DNA of 64,000 nt. Source: DTU015 sp964406505 (lineage in GTDB: Bacteria > Bacillota > Sulfobacillia > Fermentithermobacillales > Fermentithermobacillaceae). A program made the position numbers and the translations under genes. Positions 17,393 to 27,298 of this stretch are shown here, piece after piece; the first letter of the stretch is position 1, and each line of letters begins with the position of its first letter. The stretch lies in NCBI GenBank assembly GCA_964406505.1, contig CAYORX010000004.1:1-64000 (forward strand). Direction: 5' to 3'. The notes beneath the pieces are model-generated. The model did not search any database, had not been told where the DNA came from, and worked only from the letters and a program-made list of their open reading frames with translations.

Positions 17393-19969
17393 TTATCTCT
17401 TCGTTACGATATTCACTAGCTTGTCTTTTACCACTATTATTCTAGAAATCTTATCTTTAGATTCAGTCCCTTCGCCCAATATTTCAACGATTCTTTTCGA
17501 AATTAGAGCCTTTTTTGTTAATTCTTCATCGCTGCACCCGGCAGATGCAGTTATTCGCGCTCGCACCTTTCCATCTATTTGAATAACTATAGTTATCACT
17601 TTTTCCTCAGCTAGCTTAGGATCATATTTAGGCCAACCGGCTTCTTCAACGGTTTGGGTATTACCGAGTTTTGCCCAAAGTTCATGAGCTATATGAGGAG
17701 CAAACGGAGCAAGCAATTTTACTAAAACTGTTTTAGCTTCGTTTAGTTTCTCTTGGTCTTGTAGTTCCACAGCAAGATTTTGGTATCTACCTATATAATT
17801 TGATAACTCCATAAGCTGTGAAACCGCTGTATTAAGCGCCAAACGTTGAAGATCTTCAGTAACTTTTTTGATACTCTGATGCGTTATTCTTAAAAGCCCT
17901 TCGGTTGTAATTTGATTAGGAGAACCATCATTGGCCGAAGTTGTAGCATGTTTTACCAAGGATTTACCAGTTACTTGCCGCCACACCCTCCTAAGAAACC
18001 TTTGCGCACCTTCTACCCCGCGTTCAGACCATTCCAGATCTCTCACGGGAGGTGCAGCGAACATCAAAAATACGCGAGCCACGTCAGCGCCGAACCTTTT
18101 TACGATGTCGTCCGGCGATACTACGTTGCCCTTAGATTTAGACATTTTGGCACCGTGAAGTACGACCATACCTTGCGTTAGCAGGTTTTCAAACGGTTCT
18201 TCCACAGGTACTAATCCTGCATCGTACAGAACCTTCGTAATGAACCTTGAATATAAAAGATGCATAACTGCATGCTCTACACCGCCGACGTAAAGATCGA
18301 CTGATTTCCAATAATTAACCCCTGACTGGGTGAAGATAGAATCTACAGTATTAGGACTTGCAAACCTAAAAAAGTACCATGACGAACAGATGAAAGTATC
18401 AAAGGTGTCTGTTTCTCGTTTGGCAGATGTGCCGCATTGCGGGCATGTGGTATTAACGAATTGAGCGTAGTCTGCCAATGGCGAGGCTCCTACCGACGAA
18501 ACTTTTAACCCTAAAGGCAAACGTACAGGCAAATCTTCTTCAGGAACAGGTACAATACCGCATTTGGGGCAATAAATGATGGGAATAGGTGCTCCCCAAT
18601 ACCTTTGCCGCGAGATTAACCAGTCCCTCATCCTATACGTCACTTTATTACGTCCGGTTCCGGCCTTTTCCAGAAACTCAGCGACCTTAACTTTTCCTTT
18701 TGCGCTGGTAAGTCCGGTAAAAACGTCCGACGCAATCATGATACCTGGATCAACATACGCTTCATGTACTTCGTTTGACTCCGGGTCTTTATCTACAGGC
18801 TCGATCACCATTTTTATGGGCAGTTTGTACTTTTTGGCGAAGTTGAAATCTCTTTCATCATGACCTGGAACACCCATAACCGCCCCTGTACCGTATTCGT
18901 AAATCACATAATTGCCTACCCAAATAGGGACTTCGTCTCCCGAGACTGGGTTTTTAGCGTATGCACCTGTGAATACCCCTTCTTTTTCAAGGGTTTCATC
19001 GGCCCGTTCGATCTCGGGTATGCCGGTAACTTCATCTATGAATTTTTTAACCGATGCCTCGTATTTAGTCCCTTGTATCAGTTTTTCAACTAACGGATGT
19101 TCAGGCGCCAAAACGATATAGGTAACCCCATAAATCGTGTCATGCCGTGTGGTAAACACTGGAATAGGTTGGTTTTCGGGTCCGACGAAATCGATTTCTA
19201 CGCCTTCGCTTTTTCCTATCCAATTTTCTTGCATGGTTTTAACATGCTCAGGCCAGCCATCGAGTCTTTTAATATCCTGAAGCAACCTTTCGGTATAGTC
19301 GGTTATCTTAAAAAACCATTGCTTCATGCTACGTCTTTCAACTTGCGAATCGCACCGCCAACATTTACCTTGCTCTACCTGCTCGTTAGCTAAAACCGTA
19401 TGGCATTGGGGGCACCAATTGGCTGGAGCCACCTCTCTGTACGCCAGTCCTCGTTTGTAAAGCAACAAAAACAGCCATTGAGTCCACTTATAATATTCAG
19501 GAAAAGCAGTCGCAATTTCTCTTGACCAATCGTAAGCGAATCCCATAGTTTTTAATTGATCCCTCATGTGAGAAATATTGGTCCACGTCCATTTATCAGG
19601 CGATATACCGTGTTCAATGGCTGCGTTTTCTGCCGGCATACCAAACGCGTCCCACCCCATTGGGTGAAGTACGTTATATCCATTAGCCCTTTTATACCTG
19701 CAAACCACATCACCGATAGTGTAGTTTCTTACGTGGCCTACATGAAGTTCCCCTGACGGATATGGAAACATCTCAAGCAGATAGAATTTTTGCTTAGACG
19801 CATCTTCTGTGACGATATACGTTTGTTCATCTCGCCAAATGCTTTGCCACTTCGCCTCGATTTTTCGGGCGTCATAGTCAACATTCTTAACGAATGGTGT
19901 ATTATATTCGCCCTTACCATAGCTATCGTGTTTGGCTTGATCGGTACGTTTTTTACAACGGTGCGCCAT
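17393..19969 (-). CDS. leuS: leucyl-tRNA synthetase
   Basis: Class I synthetase charging tRNA-Leu, 858 residues. The HIGH motif appears as HVGH (in GELHVGHVRNYTIGDV), followed by a zinc ribbon (CPQC and CWRC), the editing domain, a second CPKC/CPQC ribbon, and KMSKSKGN near the C-terminal third. The frame is open to an ATG at 19984, but that ATG is part of the ATGGAGG Shine-Dalgarno; the ATG at 19969, 10 bases later, is the likely start. Expression is controlled by the T-box upstream. comEA follows. Confidence 0.96.
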   Translation of the reverse strand: MAHRCKKRTDQAKHDSYGKGEYNTPFVKNVDYDARKIEAKWQSIWRDEQTYIVTEDASKQKFYLLEMFPYPSGELHVGHVRNYTIGDVVCRYKRANGYNVLHPMGWDAFGMPAENAAIEHGISPDKWTWTNISHMRDQLKTMGFAYDWSREIATAFPEYYKWTQWLFLLLYKRGLAYREVAPANWCPQCHTVLANEQVEQGKCWRCDSQVERRSMKQWFFKITDYTERLLQDIKRLDGWPEHVKTMQENWIGKSEGVEIDFVGPENQPIPVFTTRHDTIYGVTYIVLAPEHPLVEKLIQGTKYEASVKKFIDEVTGIPEIERADETLEKEGVFTGAYAKNPVSGDEVPIWVGNYVIYEYGTGAVMGVPGHDERDFNFAKKYKLPIKMVIEPVDKDPESNEVHEAYVDPGIMIASDVFTGLTSAKGKVKVAEFLEKAGTGRNKVTYRMRDWLISRQRYWGAPIPIIYCPKCGIVPVPEEDLPVRLPLGLKVSSVGASPLADYAQFVNTTCPQCGTSAKRETDTFDTFICSSWYFFRFASPNTVDSIFTQSGVNYWKSVDLYVGGVEHAVMHLLYSRFITKVLYDAGLVPVEEPFENLLTQGMVVLHGAKMSKSKGNVVSPDDIVKRFGADVARVFLMFAAPPVRDLEWSERGVEGAQRFLRRVWRQVTGKSLVKHATTSANDGSPNQITTEGLLRITHQSIKKVTEDLQRLALNTAVSQLMELSNYIGRYQNLAVELQDQEKLNEAKTVLVKLLAPFAPHIAHELWAKLGNTQTVEEAGWPKYDPKLAEEKVITIVIQIDGKVRARITASAGCSDEELTKKALISKRIVEILGEGTESKDKISRIIVVKDKLVNIVTKR

Positions 19970-20022
19970 GTAAACTACCTCCATTTCTCAATTTACTAAA
20001 GTTTGAGAGAATATTGTTTAAT

Positions 20023-20320
20023 AAATACAAAACCCTCATCCAAGGGACGAGGGCTTATCTAAGCTTGCGCGGTACCACCCTTGCTCGGTTCGGAATAAAA
20101 ATACCTTACCGCTCTTTCAGCGCGTAACGCGCGCTACCCGTGCGCTACTACTCAGCATTGATCGACTTTTGCGATGTAATAAATCAATTTGTGTCTATAT
20201 ACCGTTCGTATCGCATGCTCCAGGGCGAGTTCAGAATCGTATTCGGCGCTAGGCTTCCACCTTCCCCAGCTCGCTCGGCTTAGACTGATCCCTACTATTC
20301 CCCTTCATCGCTTATATTTA
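20023..20320 (-). promoter_or_regulatory. T-box riboswitch leader of leuS
   Basis: On the minus strand AAGGGTGGTACCGCG (20068-20082) is the T-box sequence. A terminator follows with stem CCCTCGTC/GATGAGGG (about 20033-20053) and a T-rich run (20023-20032). Stem I includes GGGGAATAGTAGG (about 20290-20302). The specifier candidate is CTC at 20227-20229, in the context TGAACTCGCCC, which encodes leucine. Uncharged tRNA-Leu should allow read-through into leuS. Confidence 0.93.
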
Positions 20321-20370
20321 TGAATATCGTTTTTAGAAACCACAGTGCATATTTTGCATGAATCGCCAGC

Positions 20371-20399
20371 ATTATACGGCACTCATCTTAAGAAGTCAA
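20371..20399 (-). promoter_or_regulatory. promoter of the leuS T-box transcript
   Basis: On the minus strand TTGACT (20394-20399), a 17-base spacer and TATAAT (20371-20376). Transcription would begin near 20364, about 45 bases before the recognisable T-box stem I. Confidence 0.85.
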
Positions 20400-20450
20400 T
20401 AAAACTCAAAACACGCGCTGCAATGGTGTTCCACTGCAAATCAACTTTCC

Positions 20451-21320
20451 TTATTTCAATTCACACTCGTCATCTTTATAAATGAACTTTAGCAGTTTTT
20501 TAAACACCGAAAAATATCTTCGGGTCTTCTCAGAAACCTCAAATTCACCGTGTTCCGGATATACCGGAAACTCGCTACCGCGTAGATGGTTACCTTGTTT
20601 TGCGTAAAGCGCTTTTTCTATGGCATCTAGCTGCGCCTCGCTGGCATGTTGCCAACTGTAATAACTTATGCCTTTAAGATCGTTTACGCGGGCTAAATGA
20701 GAAAAATGAATTATCTGCTTTGCGGTAACTTCTCCGTAACATTGACCTACGGGGGCGATCGGCACTTTATATTTGGACAACCCTCTCATACTCATCGCGA
20801 ATATTTCATCTAAGGGAAAATCCATCAAACCCCAATATATCTGGGGTAAACACACCGAACAAAATGACGAAAATTCAGAATAGGGAAATGCATCGTGGTA
20901 CTGGGGAAGCGCGAATGTCGTATACCCTAAAGTTGTTTTAGTTCCCATGGCACGAATAACTTCGATGCCTAGCTTAAGCGCGTTGGTTTTACCTTCCCGA
21001 TTTTCATATTCATCTTCCGCGTCGATTATTAACCAATCTGCCCCGGCATCAAGGGCTTTTTTCATAGCTTTCGCTTCAGGAACTGCATTATGACCATAAC
21101 TATATCCCCACGCTCCTACAGTAAGCCCCGCTTCATGAGCTGGACCAACAATTTTATGAAGCTGATCTAAAAATAAACCGGAAGTACCCCCATCCCATGA
21201 TTTGATCATGATTCCCGAAAGTCCCATATTTACTGCTCTACGAATTACGGAATGAAGGGGACCCGCCTGAGACAACATCCATATCCAAATATGCTTTCCT
21301 TCCCAGGGTTTTGGTGTCAT
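20451..21320 (-). CDS. TIM-barrel hydrolase-like protein of unknown specificity
   Basis: The 289-residue protein has no signal peptide. It reads as a beta/alpha barrel: KHIWIWML, GLSGIMIKSWDGG, LTVGAWGYSYG, ADWLIIDAEDEYENR, TTLGYTTFALPQYH, CLPQIYWG, PIAPVGQCYG and LKGISYYSWQHA occur in the order of barrel strands. The acidic WLIIDAEDEYE at strand 4 resembles the catalytic strand of glycoside-hydrolase-like barrels. I cannot assign a family with certainty. An ATG at 21338 is in frame, but the ATG at 21320 follows GGAGGGACCTTG and is preferred. It is a single gene with divergent neighbours. Confidence 0.6.
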   Translation of the reverse strand: MTPKPWEGKHIWIWMLSQAGPLHSVIRRAVNMGLSGIMIKSWDGGTSGLFLDQLHKIVGPAHEAGLTVGAWGYSYGHNAVPEAKAMKKALDAGADWLIIDAEDEYENREGKTNALKLGIEVIRAMGTKTTLGYTTFALPQYHDAFPYSEFSSFCSVCLPQIYWGLMDFPLDEIFAMSMRGLSKYKVPIAPVGQCYGEVTAKQIIHFSHLARVNDLKGISYYSWQHASEAQLDAIEKALYAKQGNHLRGSEFPVYPEHGEFEVSEKTRRYFSVFKKLLKFIYKDDECELK

Positions 21321-21531
21321 CAAGGTCCCTCCTTCCATTCTTCTACTTTATGCGGTACATGACCGTTATGTTAACTCAAATAACCATATCAATACGTATC
21401 TAACGCTATATTGGGGGGATATTTATGCTGATAGTCATTAAGCATTTTATGCATTCATGTATAAAAAAGAAGGGAAAACTAAGTCTATAACAGAAAACAT
21501 GTCCGACACAACTTGAAAGGGAGGCAAACGA

Positions 21532-23172
21532 ATGGATAGTCTTAGACAGACGATTTACGATCTGATGATAGAATTAATAGCGATCCCCAGCGTTTCTCCT
21601 AGCGCTGCAGAAACCGAAGCAGCTGAATTTATATATCACAAGCTCGCTGATTTGCCCTATTTTAAACAACATGCAGACGATCTTGATTACGTCCCTATCC
21701 CGAACGATCCTTTTGATCGTAAAGGGGTATTTGCCATTGTCAAAGCTGAAAAGCAAACCAACCGTACAATTATTCTCACCGGTCACATTGACGTGGTAGA
21801 CACAACCGAAGCAGGTATGTTATCTGAAACAGCGTTTCATCCTGAGGAATATACAAAAAAGATTTCTAAATTGAAACTACCTAAAGAAGCAAAAGAAGAT
21901 CTGAAATCAGGTAAATTCATTTTCGGTAGGGGCGTCATGGATATGAAAAGCGGGATAGCTATACAAATGGCACTGCTTGCTGAATACTCTCGTAATCCTG
22001 AAAACTTATCCGCAAATATCGCATTTCTTGCGGTGTGCGACGAAGAAAACAATTCAGCTGGGATGAGGGCTGCGATCACTTATTTGGCTGATCTACAAGA
22101 CAAGGGATACGATTTCGTCTCTTGCATAAGCAGCGAAGGCGTAATTCCGAAATTCCCTGAAGATACGAACCGATATATCGATATCGGAACAATTGGGAAA
22201 ATCATGCCTATGTTTTACTGTGTAGGACGGGAATCTCATGTAGGTCAGTATTATGCCGGACTCAACACCAACTTACTGGCATCTATGATTACTTTAGAGT
22301 TAGAGGGCAACCCAAAGTGGGCCGAAACCTGGAAAGAAGAAGTTTACCCGCCACCCGCGTCGCTAAAACAAAAAGACTTAAGAAGCCTTTATTCAGTTAC
22401 TTTACCTGCAAAATCTGTAGTATATTTCAATCATCTAACTGCAACAGGCACTCTCGATCAAATACTTAAGCGGATGGAATCTATTGCTCGGATTGCTTTT
22501 GAAAAAAGCGTTCAACATATGGTTAGCAGCGCTAAACAATACACTAAAAAATCAGGAACTCCGGTAGTTATTCCGTGGGAACCCAAAATTATAACGATAC
22601 ATCAACTTCAAACCGAAGTAGCTTCTGATTTTGATGGGGATTTAGATAAACACTTAAGCAGGTACATACAAAGTCTACCATCTGACATGGATGAACGCGA
22701 AATGTCTTTGCTTGTGGTCGCAGAACTCCTCAAGTTTTACCCAGACAAAGATCCTATGATCATCATAGGGTTTCTGCCACCCTATTATCCCCATAGAACT
22801 AACAAGCGCGAAACAGTCAGAGAAAAAGCTCTTATTCAGGTGGTAAACGAAATTGTTACCGAAGCGAAATCTGACTATAATGAGACGCTTGTAGTATCAG
22901 AACATTTTGCATCGATAAGCGATTTGAGCTACGTTGGTTTTCAAGATGAGCGCCAAGAATTGATACCGCTTGCCCACAATACTCCAGGCTGGGGCATTAT
23001 TTACGACATAGACCTGGACAACTTACTAAAACTAGACATCCCAATTGTCAATTTGGGTCCTTGGGGCAAAGACGCTCACAAATTCTTAGAACGGTTAGAA
23101 CTAGATTATTCGCTAGAAGTAGTGCCCAATCTGATGAAATCGCTGGTGAAACAATTAAGTTGCATGCCCTAG
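21532..23172 (+). CDS. M20-family metallopeptidase, RocB-like
   Basis: The 546-residue sequence matches the RocB type of M20 zinc peptidases. Visible metal and catalytic residues are TGHIDVVD, GRGVMDMKSG and VCDEENNSAGM; a lid domain follows. RocB is named from the arginine utilisation operon of Bacillus, where its exact reaction is unclear; relatives are di- or aminopeptidases and deacylases. The ATG has AAAGGGAGG upstream. No arginine genes are nearby, so a general peptide or amide hydrolysis role is inferred. A weak hairpin (23210-23232) lies between it and the convergent DUF554 gene. Confidence 0.82.
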   Translation: MDSLRQTIYDLMIELIAIPSVSPSAAETEAAEFIYHKLADLPYFKQHADDLDYVPIPNDPFDRKGVFAIVKAEKQTNRTIILTGHIDVVDTTEAGMLSETAFHPEEYTKKISKLKLPKEAKEDLKSGKFIFGRGVMDMKSGIAIQMALLAEYSRNPENLSANIAFLAVCDEENNSAGMRAAITYLADLQDKGYDFVSCISSEGVIPKFPEDTNRYIDIGTIGKIMPMFYCVGRESHVGQYYAGLNTNLLASMITLELEGNPKWAETWKEEVYPPPASLKQKDLRSLYSVTLPAKSVVYFNHLTATGTLDQILKRMESIARIAFEKSVQHMVSSAKQYTKKSGTPVVIPWEPKIITIHQLQTEVASDFDGDLDKHLSRYIQSLPSDMDEREMSLLVVAELLKFYPDKDPMIIIGFLPPYYPHRTNKRETVREKALIQVVNEIVTEAKSDYNETLVVSEHFASISDLSYVGFQDERQELIPLAHNTPGWGIIYDIDLDNLLKLDIPIVNLGPWGKDAHKFLERLELDYSLEVVPNLMKSLVKQLSCMP

Positions 23173-23237
23173 CAATCGTTGGTTAATCTGGCAAAGGCCG
23201 AAATACGCGGTTAAATGGAATTACCACTTAACATCGA

Positions 23238-23930
23238 TCATTTGATGAGCAATTCGGTCACATAACAGATCATCGGTGTCACTAATATGGCGGGTAATAA
23301 ATTGGCAACTCTGATTTTTTTAAGTTCTAAAAGCCCAAGTCCTAAAGCAAACAGCAGCATACCTCCAGCCGCAGACATTTCAGATATCATTTGAGCAGTT
23401 AACAGTTGATCGAAGAATCCGGCTCCTAATGTAATAGACCCTTGGTAAATGAAAACAGCTAAACCTGAAAAACCTACACCGGGACCTAGGGAAGACGCAA
23501 ATGCGATTGCGGTAAAACCGTCGATGGTAGATTTCGCTACTAAAGTACCTGGGTCTCCTGTAAGACCATCTTGTATTCCACCTATGATGGCCATAGGTCC
23601 GATGCAAAACAATAGACTCGCCGTAACAAACCCTTTTGCAAACAAACCTTCAGATTCGCGTGCAAACCTTTTTTCTAAAGCATTCCCTAAATTATTGAAC
23701 CAAAGCTCAATATCAAGCATTTCACCTATGATAGCTCCTAAAGCAATTCCGGCTAGCGGATATAAAATATTCTCCGATTCAAATGCCATCTTTATACCTA
23801 TTACGCTTGTTACAAGTCCTAACCCGCTCATTACGGTTTGCTTCATTTTTTCGGGATATCTATTGCCTACAAGTAGTCCTATTATGGTGCCTACACTAAT
23901 TGCGGCAGTATTGATCAAAGTACCTTTCAC
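23238..23930 (-). CDS. DUF554 membrane protein (YdfK-like)
   Basis: About 230 residues with seven or so hydrophobic segments. GTLINTAAISVGTIIGLLVG at the N-terminus, IGPMAIIGGIQDGLTGD in the middle and SAAGGMLLFALGLGLLELKKIRVANLLPA near the end are typical of DUF554. Family members are integral membrane proteins of unknown transport role. ATG codons at 23954 and 23936 are in frame, but the GTG at 23930 fits both the family N-terminus and the AAAGGGTGG 6 bases upstream. Divergent from sfsA. Confidence 0.85.
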   Translation of the reverse strand: MKGTLINTAAISVGTIIGLLVGNRYPEKMKQTVMSGLGLVTSVIGIKMAFESENILYPLAGIALGAIIGEMLDIELWFNNLGNALEKRFARESEGLFAKGFVTASLLFCIGPMAIIGGIQDGLTGDPGTLVAKSTIDGFTAIAFASSLGPGVGFSGLAVFIYQGSITLGAGFFDQLLTAQMISEMSAAGGMLLFALGLGLLELKKIRVANLLPAILVTPMICYVTELLIK

Positions 23931-24063
23931 GACCATCCACCCTTTCATCGCCAATATACATCAATACTTTTCTCATTCTACACCTAAACCTAAAGTTTCT
24001 TAAGGATAAAATGATATCACCATGCTATGCTTGGTATAAATCGTTTAAGGAGGAATCTTAAAA

Positions 24064-24876
24064 ATGCCTGCCGACTCAAAACCAATAGTATCTATACCGT
24101 TTGGCAACCTTGAAGAAGGTGTTTTTGTAGAACGCCCCAACAGATTCCTAGGACTTATCGATTTAAAGGGGAAAACCGTTAAAGCCCATGTACCTGACCC
24201 CGGTAGGCTGACGGAATTACTTTTTCCGGGAAATAAGGTAATGGTAAAGTATGCACATTCTAAAGGGCGCAAAACTGCCTATGACTTAGTGCTTGCCGAT
24301 TTTAGCGGTGTTTGGGTTTGCGTCGACACTAGATATCCTAACAAACTTTTCAAAAACGCGATAAAACAAAGAACGCTTGTTGAGTTTGAAAAATATAGTT
24401 GTATCTATAGTGAAGTTACGTTGAAACAAACCGCAAAACGTTTAGATGATCACATTATCGGTAAAAAACTCAACCAAAACATAGCAAACGCACCTATTGT
24501 TAAAAACAAAACTCCTGAAAGCCGATTTGATTTCTTGCTCACATCTAACACCGAACGCCCCATGCTCGTTGAAGTGAAATCTGTAAACCTATGTGTGAAC
24601 GGTACAGGATTGTTCCCTGATGCCCCAACGTTGAGAGGAGCGCGGCACCTTAATGAACTTAGACACATTTTATCGACGGGACTTCGTACCTGCGCAGTAT
24701 TTATAGCTCAAAGACAAGATATATTAAGGGTATCTGCCCATAGAAAAATGGATCCCCGTTTTGCTGAAGCCCTAGATAAAGCCGCGGAAGCGGGAGTTAT
24801 GGTCGCATCATACCGGTGCACTGCATCACCTGAATGCCTAAAACTTGAAAACCAAAGCATCCCATATTGTAAATGA
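24064..24876 (+). CDS. sfsA: SfsA family protein (DNA/RNA nuclease-like)
   Basis: The 270-residue sequence carries the SfsA signature: GVFVERPNRFLGLID, AHVPDPGRLTELL, the PD-(D/E)XK-like core SRFDFLL...MLVEVKSVNL, and LFPDAPTLRGARHLNEL. E. coli SfsA was first linked to sugar fermentation and binds DNA. The nuclease-fold residues Asp, Glu and Lys are intact here, so nuclease activity is plausible. At 270 residues it is longer than the usual 230-240, with an N-terminal extension of about 12 residues and a longer mid-region. AAGGAGG precedes the ATG. Convergent with the DegV gene only 8 bases away. Confidence 0.92.
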   Translation: MPADSKPIVSIPFGNLEEGVFVERPNRFLGLIDLKGKTVKAHVPDPGRLTELLFPGNKVMVKYAHSKGRKTAYDLVLADFSGVWVCVDTRYPNKLFKNAIKQRTLVEFEKYSCIYSEVTLKQTAKRLDDHIIGKKLNQNIANAPIVKNKTPESRFDFLLTSNTERPMLVEVKSVNLCVNGTGLFPDAPTLRGARHLNELRHILSTGLRTCAVFIAQRQDILRVSAHRKMDPRFAEALDKAAEAGVMVASYRCTASPECLKLENQSIPYCK

Positions 24877-24884
24877 GCAAAGGC

Positions 24885-25727
24885 TCAATCGGGCAGCAGT
24901 ATAATACCGATCAACCCCGGTCCTCCATGAACAGCTAATGAAGCACCTATTTCCGAAACGATAAGATTTCGAATGTTGAGACGCTTTTTTAGCCTAGCAC
25001 CTACCTTTATCGCTTCTTTGCAATTGTTCGCATGCATTACCGCAACTCTAGATGGAATGTCAGATACTGCCTGGGACGCCAATTCTATAATCTTTTCAAG
25101 CGCGTTTGGGTAACTCCGCACTCGAGCTACAACTTCAAGAAGACCGTCTTTAACTTCAATAACTGGTTTTATCGATAATATAGAACCGAATACTGCTTGT
25201 CCCTTACTTACTCTACCGCTCTTTTGAAGATATTTGAGAGTCGGTATGGCTACAAAAGCCCGTATTTTATCTTTAAATGTATCCAAACGTTTTCGAATCT
25301 GATCGAGATTAAGCCCTTCAAGCGCAGCTTTGGCAGCTTCAATACTCAAAAATCCGGTACCCATAGAAACTGTATTTGAATCGTAAACACACACGTCAAC
25401 ATTTTCGGGCAATGATTCCGCCGCTAATTCCGCGGCTTGACAAGTGCCGCTGCCTCGAGCGGTGACGTGAACTGAAATGATTCCATGTGCTACTTTCGAT
25501 AACCGACTATAAGTTTCCATAAAATCACCGGGGGAAGGGCTTGAAGTTTTGGGTATCTCTTTACCATCTAAACATCCATAAAATTCCTCTGCGGTAATAT
25601 CTACATTTTCTCTAAATGATTCTTTTCCGATCTGGATCGGTATCGGCACAACGGTAATTCCATATCGTTCGCGAATCTGTTCCGGAAGACCGGTAGCACT
25701 GTCGGTTACTACTTTTATTTTTTTCAT
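24885..25727 (-). CDS. DegV family fatty-acid-binding protein
   Basis: The 280-residue sequence begins with KIKVVTDSATGLP and contains TSSPSPGDFMETY (ligand-head-group loop), VYDSNTVSMGTGFLSIEAA and the C-terminal GASLAVHGGPGLIGI, all DegV features. FakB proteins of this family present fatty acids to the kinase FakA; other DegV proteins have unknown ligands. No fakA is adjacent. Monocistronic as far as visible, with a Shine-Dalgarno GGAGACGG just upstream. Confidence 0.9.
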   Translation of the reverse strand: MKKIKVVTDSATGLPEQIRERYGITVVPIPIQIGKESFRENVDITAEEFYGCLDGKEIPKTSSPSPGDFMETYSRLSKVAHGIISVHVTARGSGTCQAAELAAESLPENVDVCVYDSNTVSMGTGFLSIEAAKAALEGLNLDQIRKRLDTFKDKIRAFVAIPTLKYLQKSGRVSKGQAVFGSILSIKPVIEVKDGLLEVVARVRSYPNALEKIIELASQAVSDIPSRVAVMHANNCKEAIKVGARLKKRLNIRNLIVSEIGASLAVHGGPGLIGIILLPD

Positions 25728-25925
25728 CTGCCGTCTCCTTTAAATTTAATATACACCGCCCCGCTTAATGCCAGACCGGCGCATCGAGTTCCTTTAATCG
25801 ATTGAGCAGCATTAAAATGTTTCGTCGTTTCAGCCCTTGATACCTTTTTAAACTACTCGCAAAGCTGATTAACAACCCTAAAATATCTATCATATTGTCC
25901 CAGCGTCACCGCATATTCTCTAAAT

Positions 25926-25987
25926 AGGCAGGCCCGCAGCTGATGACGATACGTTCCATTACGAGTAGGGGGACTTTGGGCCTGTCT
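25926..25987. other. long-range inverted repeat downstream of mnmA
   Basis: AGGCAGGCCC (25926-25935) pairs, with one G-U, with GGGCCTGTCT (25978-25987), which overlaps the mnmA stop codon. The 42-base loop has no obvious further fold, and no U-tract follows on the minus strand. The rest of the gap 25728-25925 shows no gene. Role unknown. Confidence 0.3.
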
Positions 25988-27179
25988 ACCTTGATTCAAT
26001 AATAACCCCACCACCGTACACGAACCGTCCCTTATACAAGACTAGCGACTGCCCCGGGGTCACTGCAAACTGGGGCTCATCGAATTTTACTAGCATAACG
26101 TCGTCACAAGATTTGTTTTTGACACCTTCACCACTACAGTTTTCCCACTGAGGTATCAGTACAGCCCCTACCTCTTTACCTCTATAACGAACCATACATG
26201 TCGCTTGTACTTGCGAATTTGGATAGTCTGTCATAATAAAATTCATTCCTGCTACGTAACATGCTTTGGCGTATGATTCTTCTTTTTTACCTACGATGAT
26301 TTGATTGGCATCAGCATCGATTTTCACTACATACAAAGGGTAACTGGCCTGTACCCCCAGCCCTCTCCTTTGTCCAATAGTATAATAAGCGAGTCCTTTG
26401 TGATAACCAAGCACTTTTCCCGATGTATCGACTATCGGTCCAGGTCGTATTTTATCATCTTGATGAAAAAGCGCAGTATAACCTTTTTTCGGCACAAAAC
26501 AGATATCTTGACTTTCGGGTTTTTGCGCTACAGACAATCCTTTTTCACGTAGAATTTTTCGCACTTTTTGTTTTTCTAAACTACCAAGAGGAAATAAAAC
26601 ACTGCTCAACGCAGTTTGGTCGAGGCCATAAAGCGCATAACTTTGATCTTTACTTCCATCGACACCTCTCGCGAGCAAAAACCTGGATCCCGCCTGCGTT
26701 TTTAAATATTCCACACCTTCGCCATCACTTGAACCGTCAAACTTACCGGATGCAAGCAAATGAGATTCGACGAATTGTCCTTGAGTACCGACGATCTTTC
26801 CAACCTGTACGTAATGCCCTGTTGCTAGATAATCAGCACCTAACTTTTTAGTTTCATCTAGTAAATAACCAAACTTGAATTTAACGTTACAGATTAAACA
26901 CGGGTTAGGGGTTCGTCCCTGATAGTAACTTTCTTTAAACGCCGTTATAACTTCTGATTCAAATTGTTTTCGCAAGTCGGCGATATAATGTGGAATACCG
27001 AGTTCTTGACAAACAAGACGGGCATCTTCTACGGCGGTTAAGTTGCTACAATAAGATTCACCGGGCAAAACTTCCATAGTAATTCCGAACACATTAAAAC
27101 CTTGTTCTATTAAAAGCAAACATGCAGCAGAACTGTCTGCCCCGCCTGACATACCAACCGCAACCGTCGGCTTCGGCAT
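25986..27179 (-). CDS. mnmA: tRNA-specific 2-thiouridylase MnmA
   Basis: ATP-dependent thiolation of U34 in the wobble position of tRNA-Lys, -Glu and -Gln. The PP-loop is VGMSGGADSS near the N-terminus; the catalytic cysteines lie in TPNPCLICN and ESQDICFV; GIPHYIADLRKQFE and GHYVQVGKI are conserved. Its 397 residues exceed the usual 350-370, mainly because of about 35 extra residues between the GHY motif and RFLLARGVD. Last gene of the run downstream of hspR-dnaK-grpE, but separated from grpE by a terminator. Confidence 0.95.
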   Translation of the reverse strand: MPKPTVAVGMSGGADSSAACLLLIEQGFNVFGITMEVLPGESYCSNLTAVEDARLVCQELGIPHYIADLRKQFESEVITAFKESYYQGRTPNPCLICNVKFKFGYLLDETKKLGADYLATGHYVQVGKIVGTQGQFVESHLLASGKFDGSSDGEGVEYLKTQAGSRFLLARGVDGSKDQSYALYGLDQTALSSVLFPLGSLEKQKVRKILREKGLSVAQKPESQDICFVPKKGYTALFHQDDKIRPGPIVDTSGKVLGYHKGLAYYTIGQRRGLGVQASYPLYVVKIDADANQIIVGKKEESYAKACYVAGMNFIMTDYPNSQVQATCMVRYRGKEVGAVLIPQWENCSGEGVKNKSCDDVMLVKFDEPQFAVTPGQSLVLYKGRFVYGGGVIIESR

Positions 27180-27243
27180 TATGCATCCCGCCCTTCAAGT
27201 GGTATTCCAAATAGGATTTCATTTGCACTCACAATCCGTACTG

Positions 27244-27290
27244 AAAAAGTCTGGCCTGCCTAAACGATAGTATTAATTAGACAAGCCAGA
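27244..27290 (-). terminator. intrinsic terminator of the dnaK-grpE operon
   Basis: On the minus strand TCTGGC (27285-27290) pairs with GCCAGA (27250-27255), with further pairing inside (TGTCTAA with TTTAGGCA), followed by CTTTTTC. It begins 9 bases after the grpE stop codon. Confidence 0.8.
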
Positions 27291-27298
27291 ACAATACA

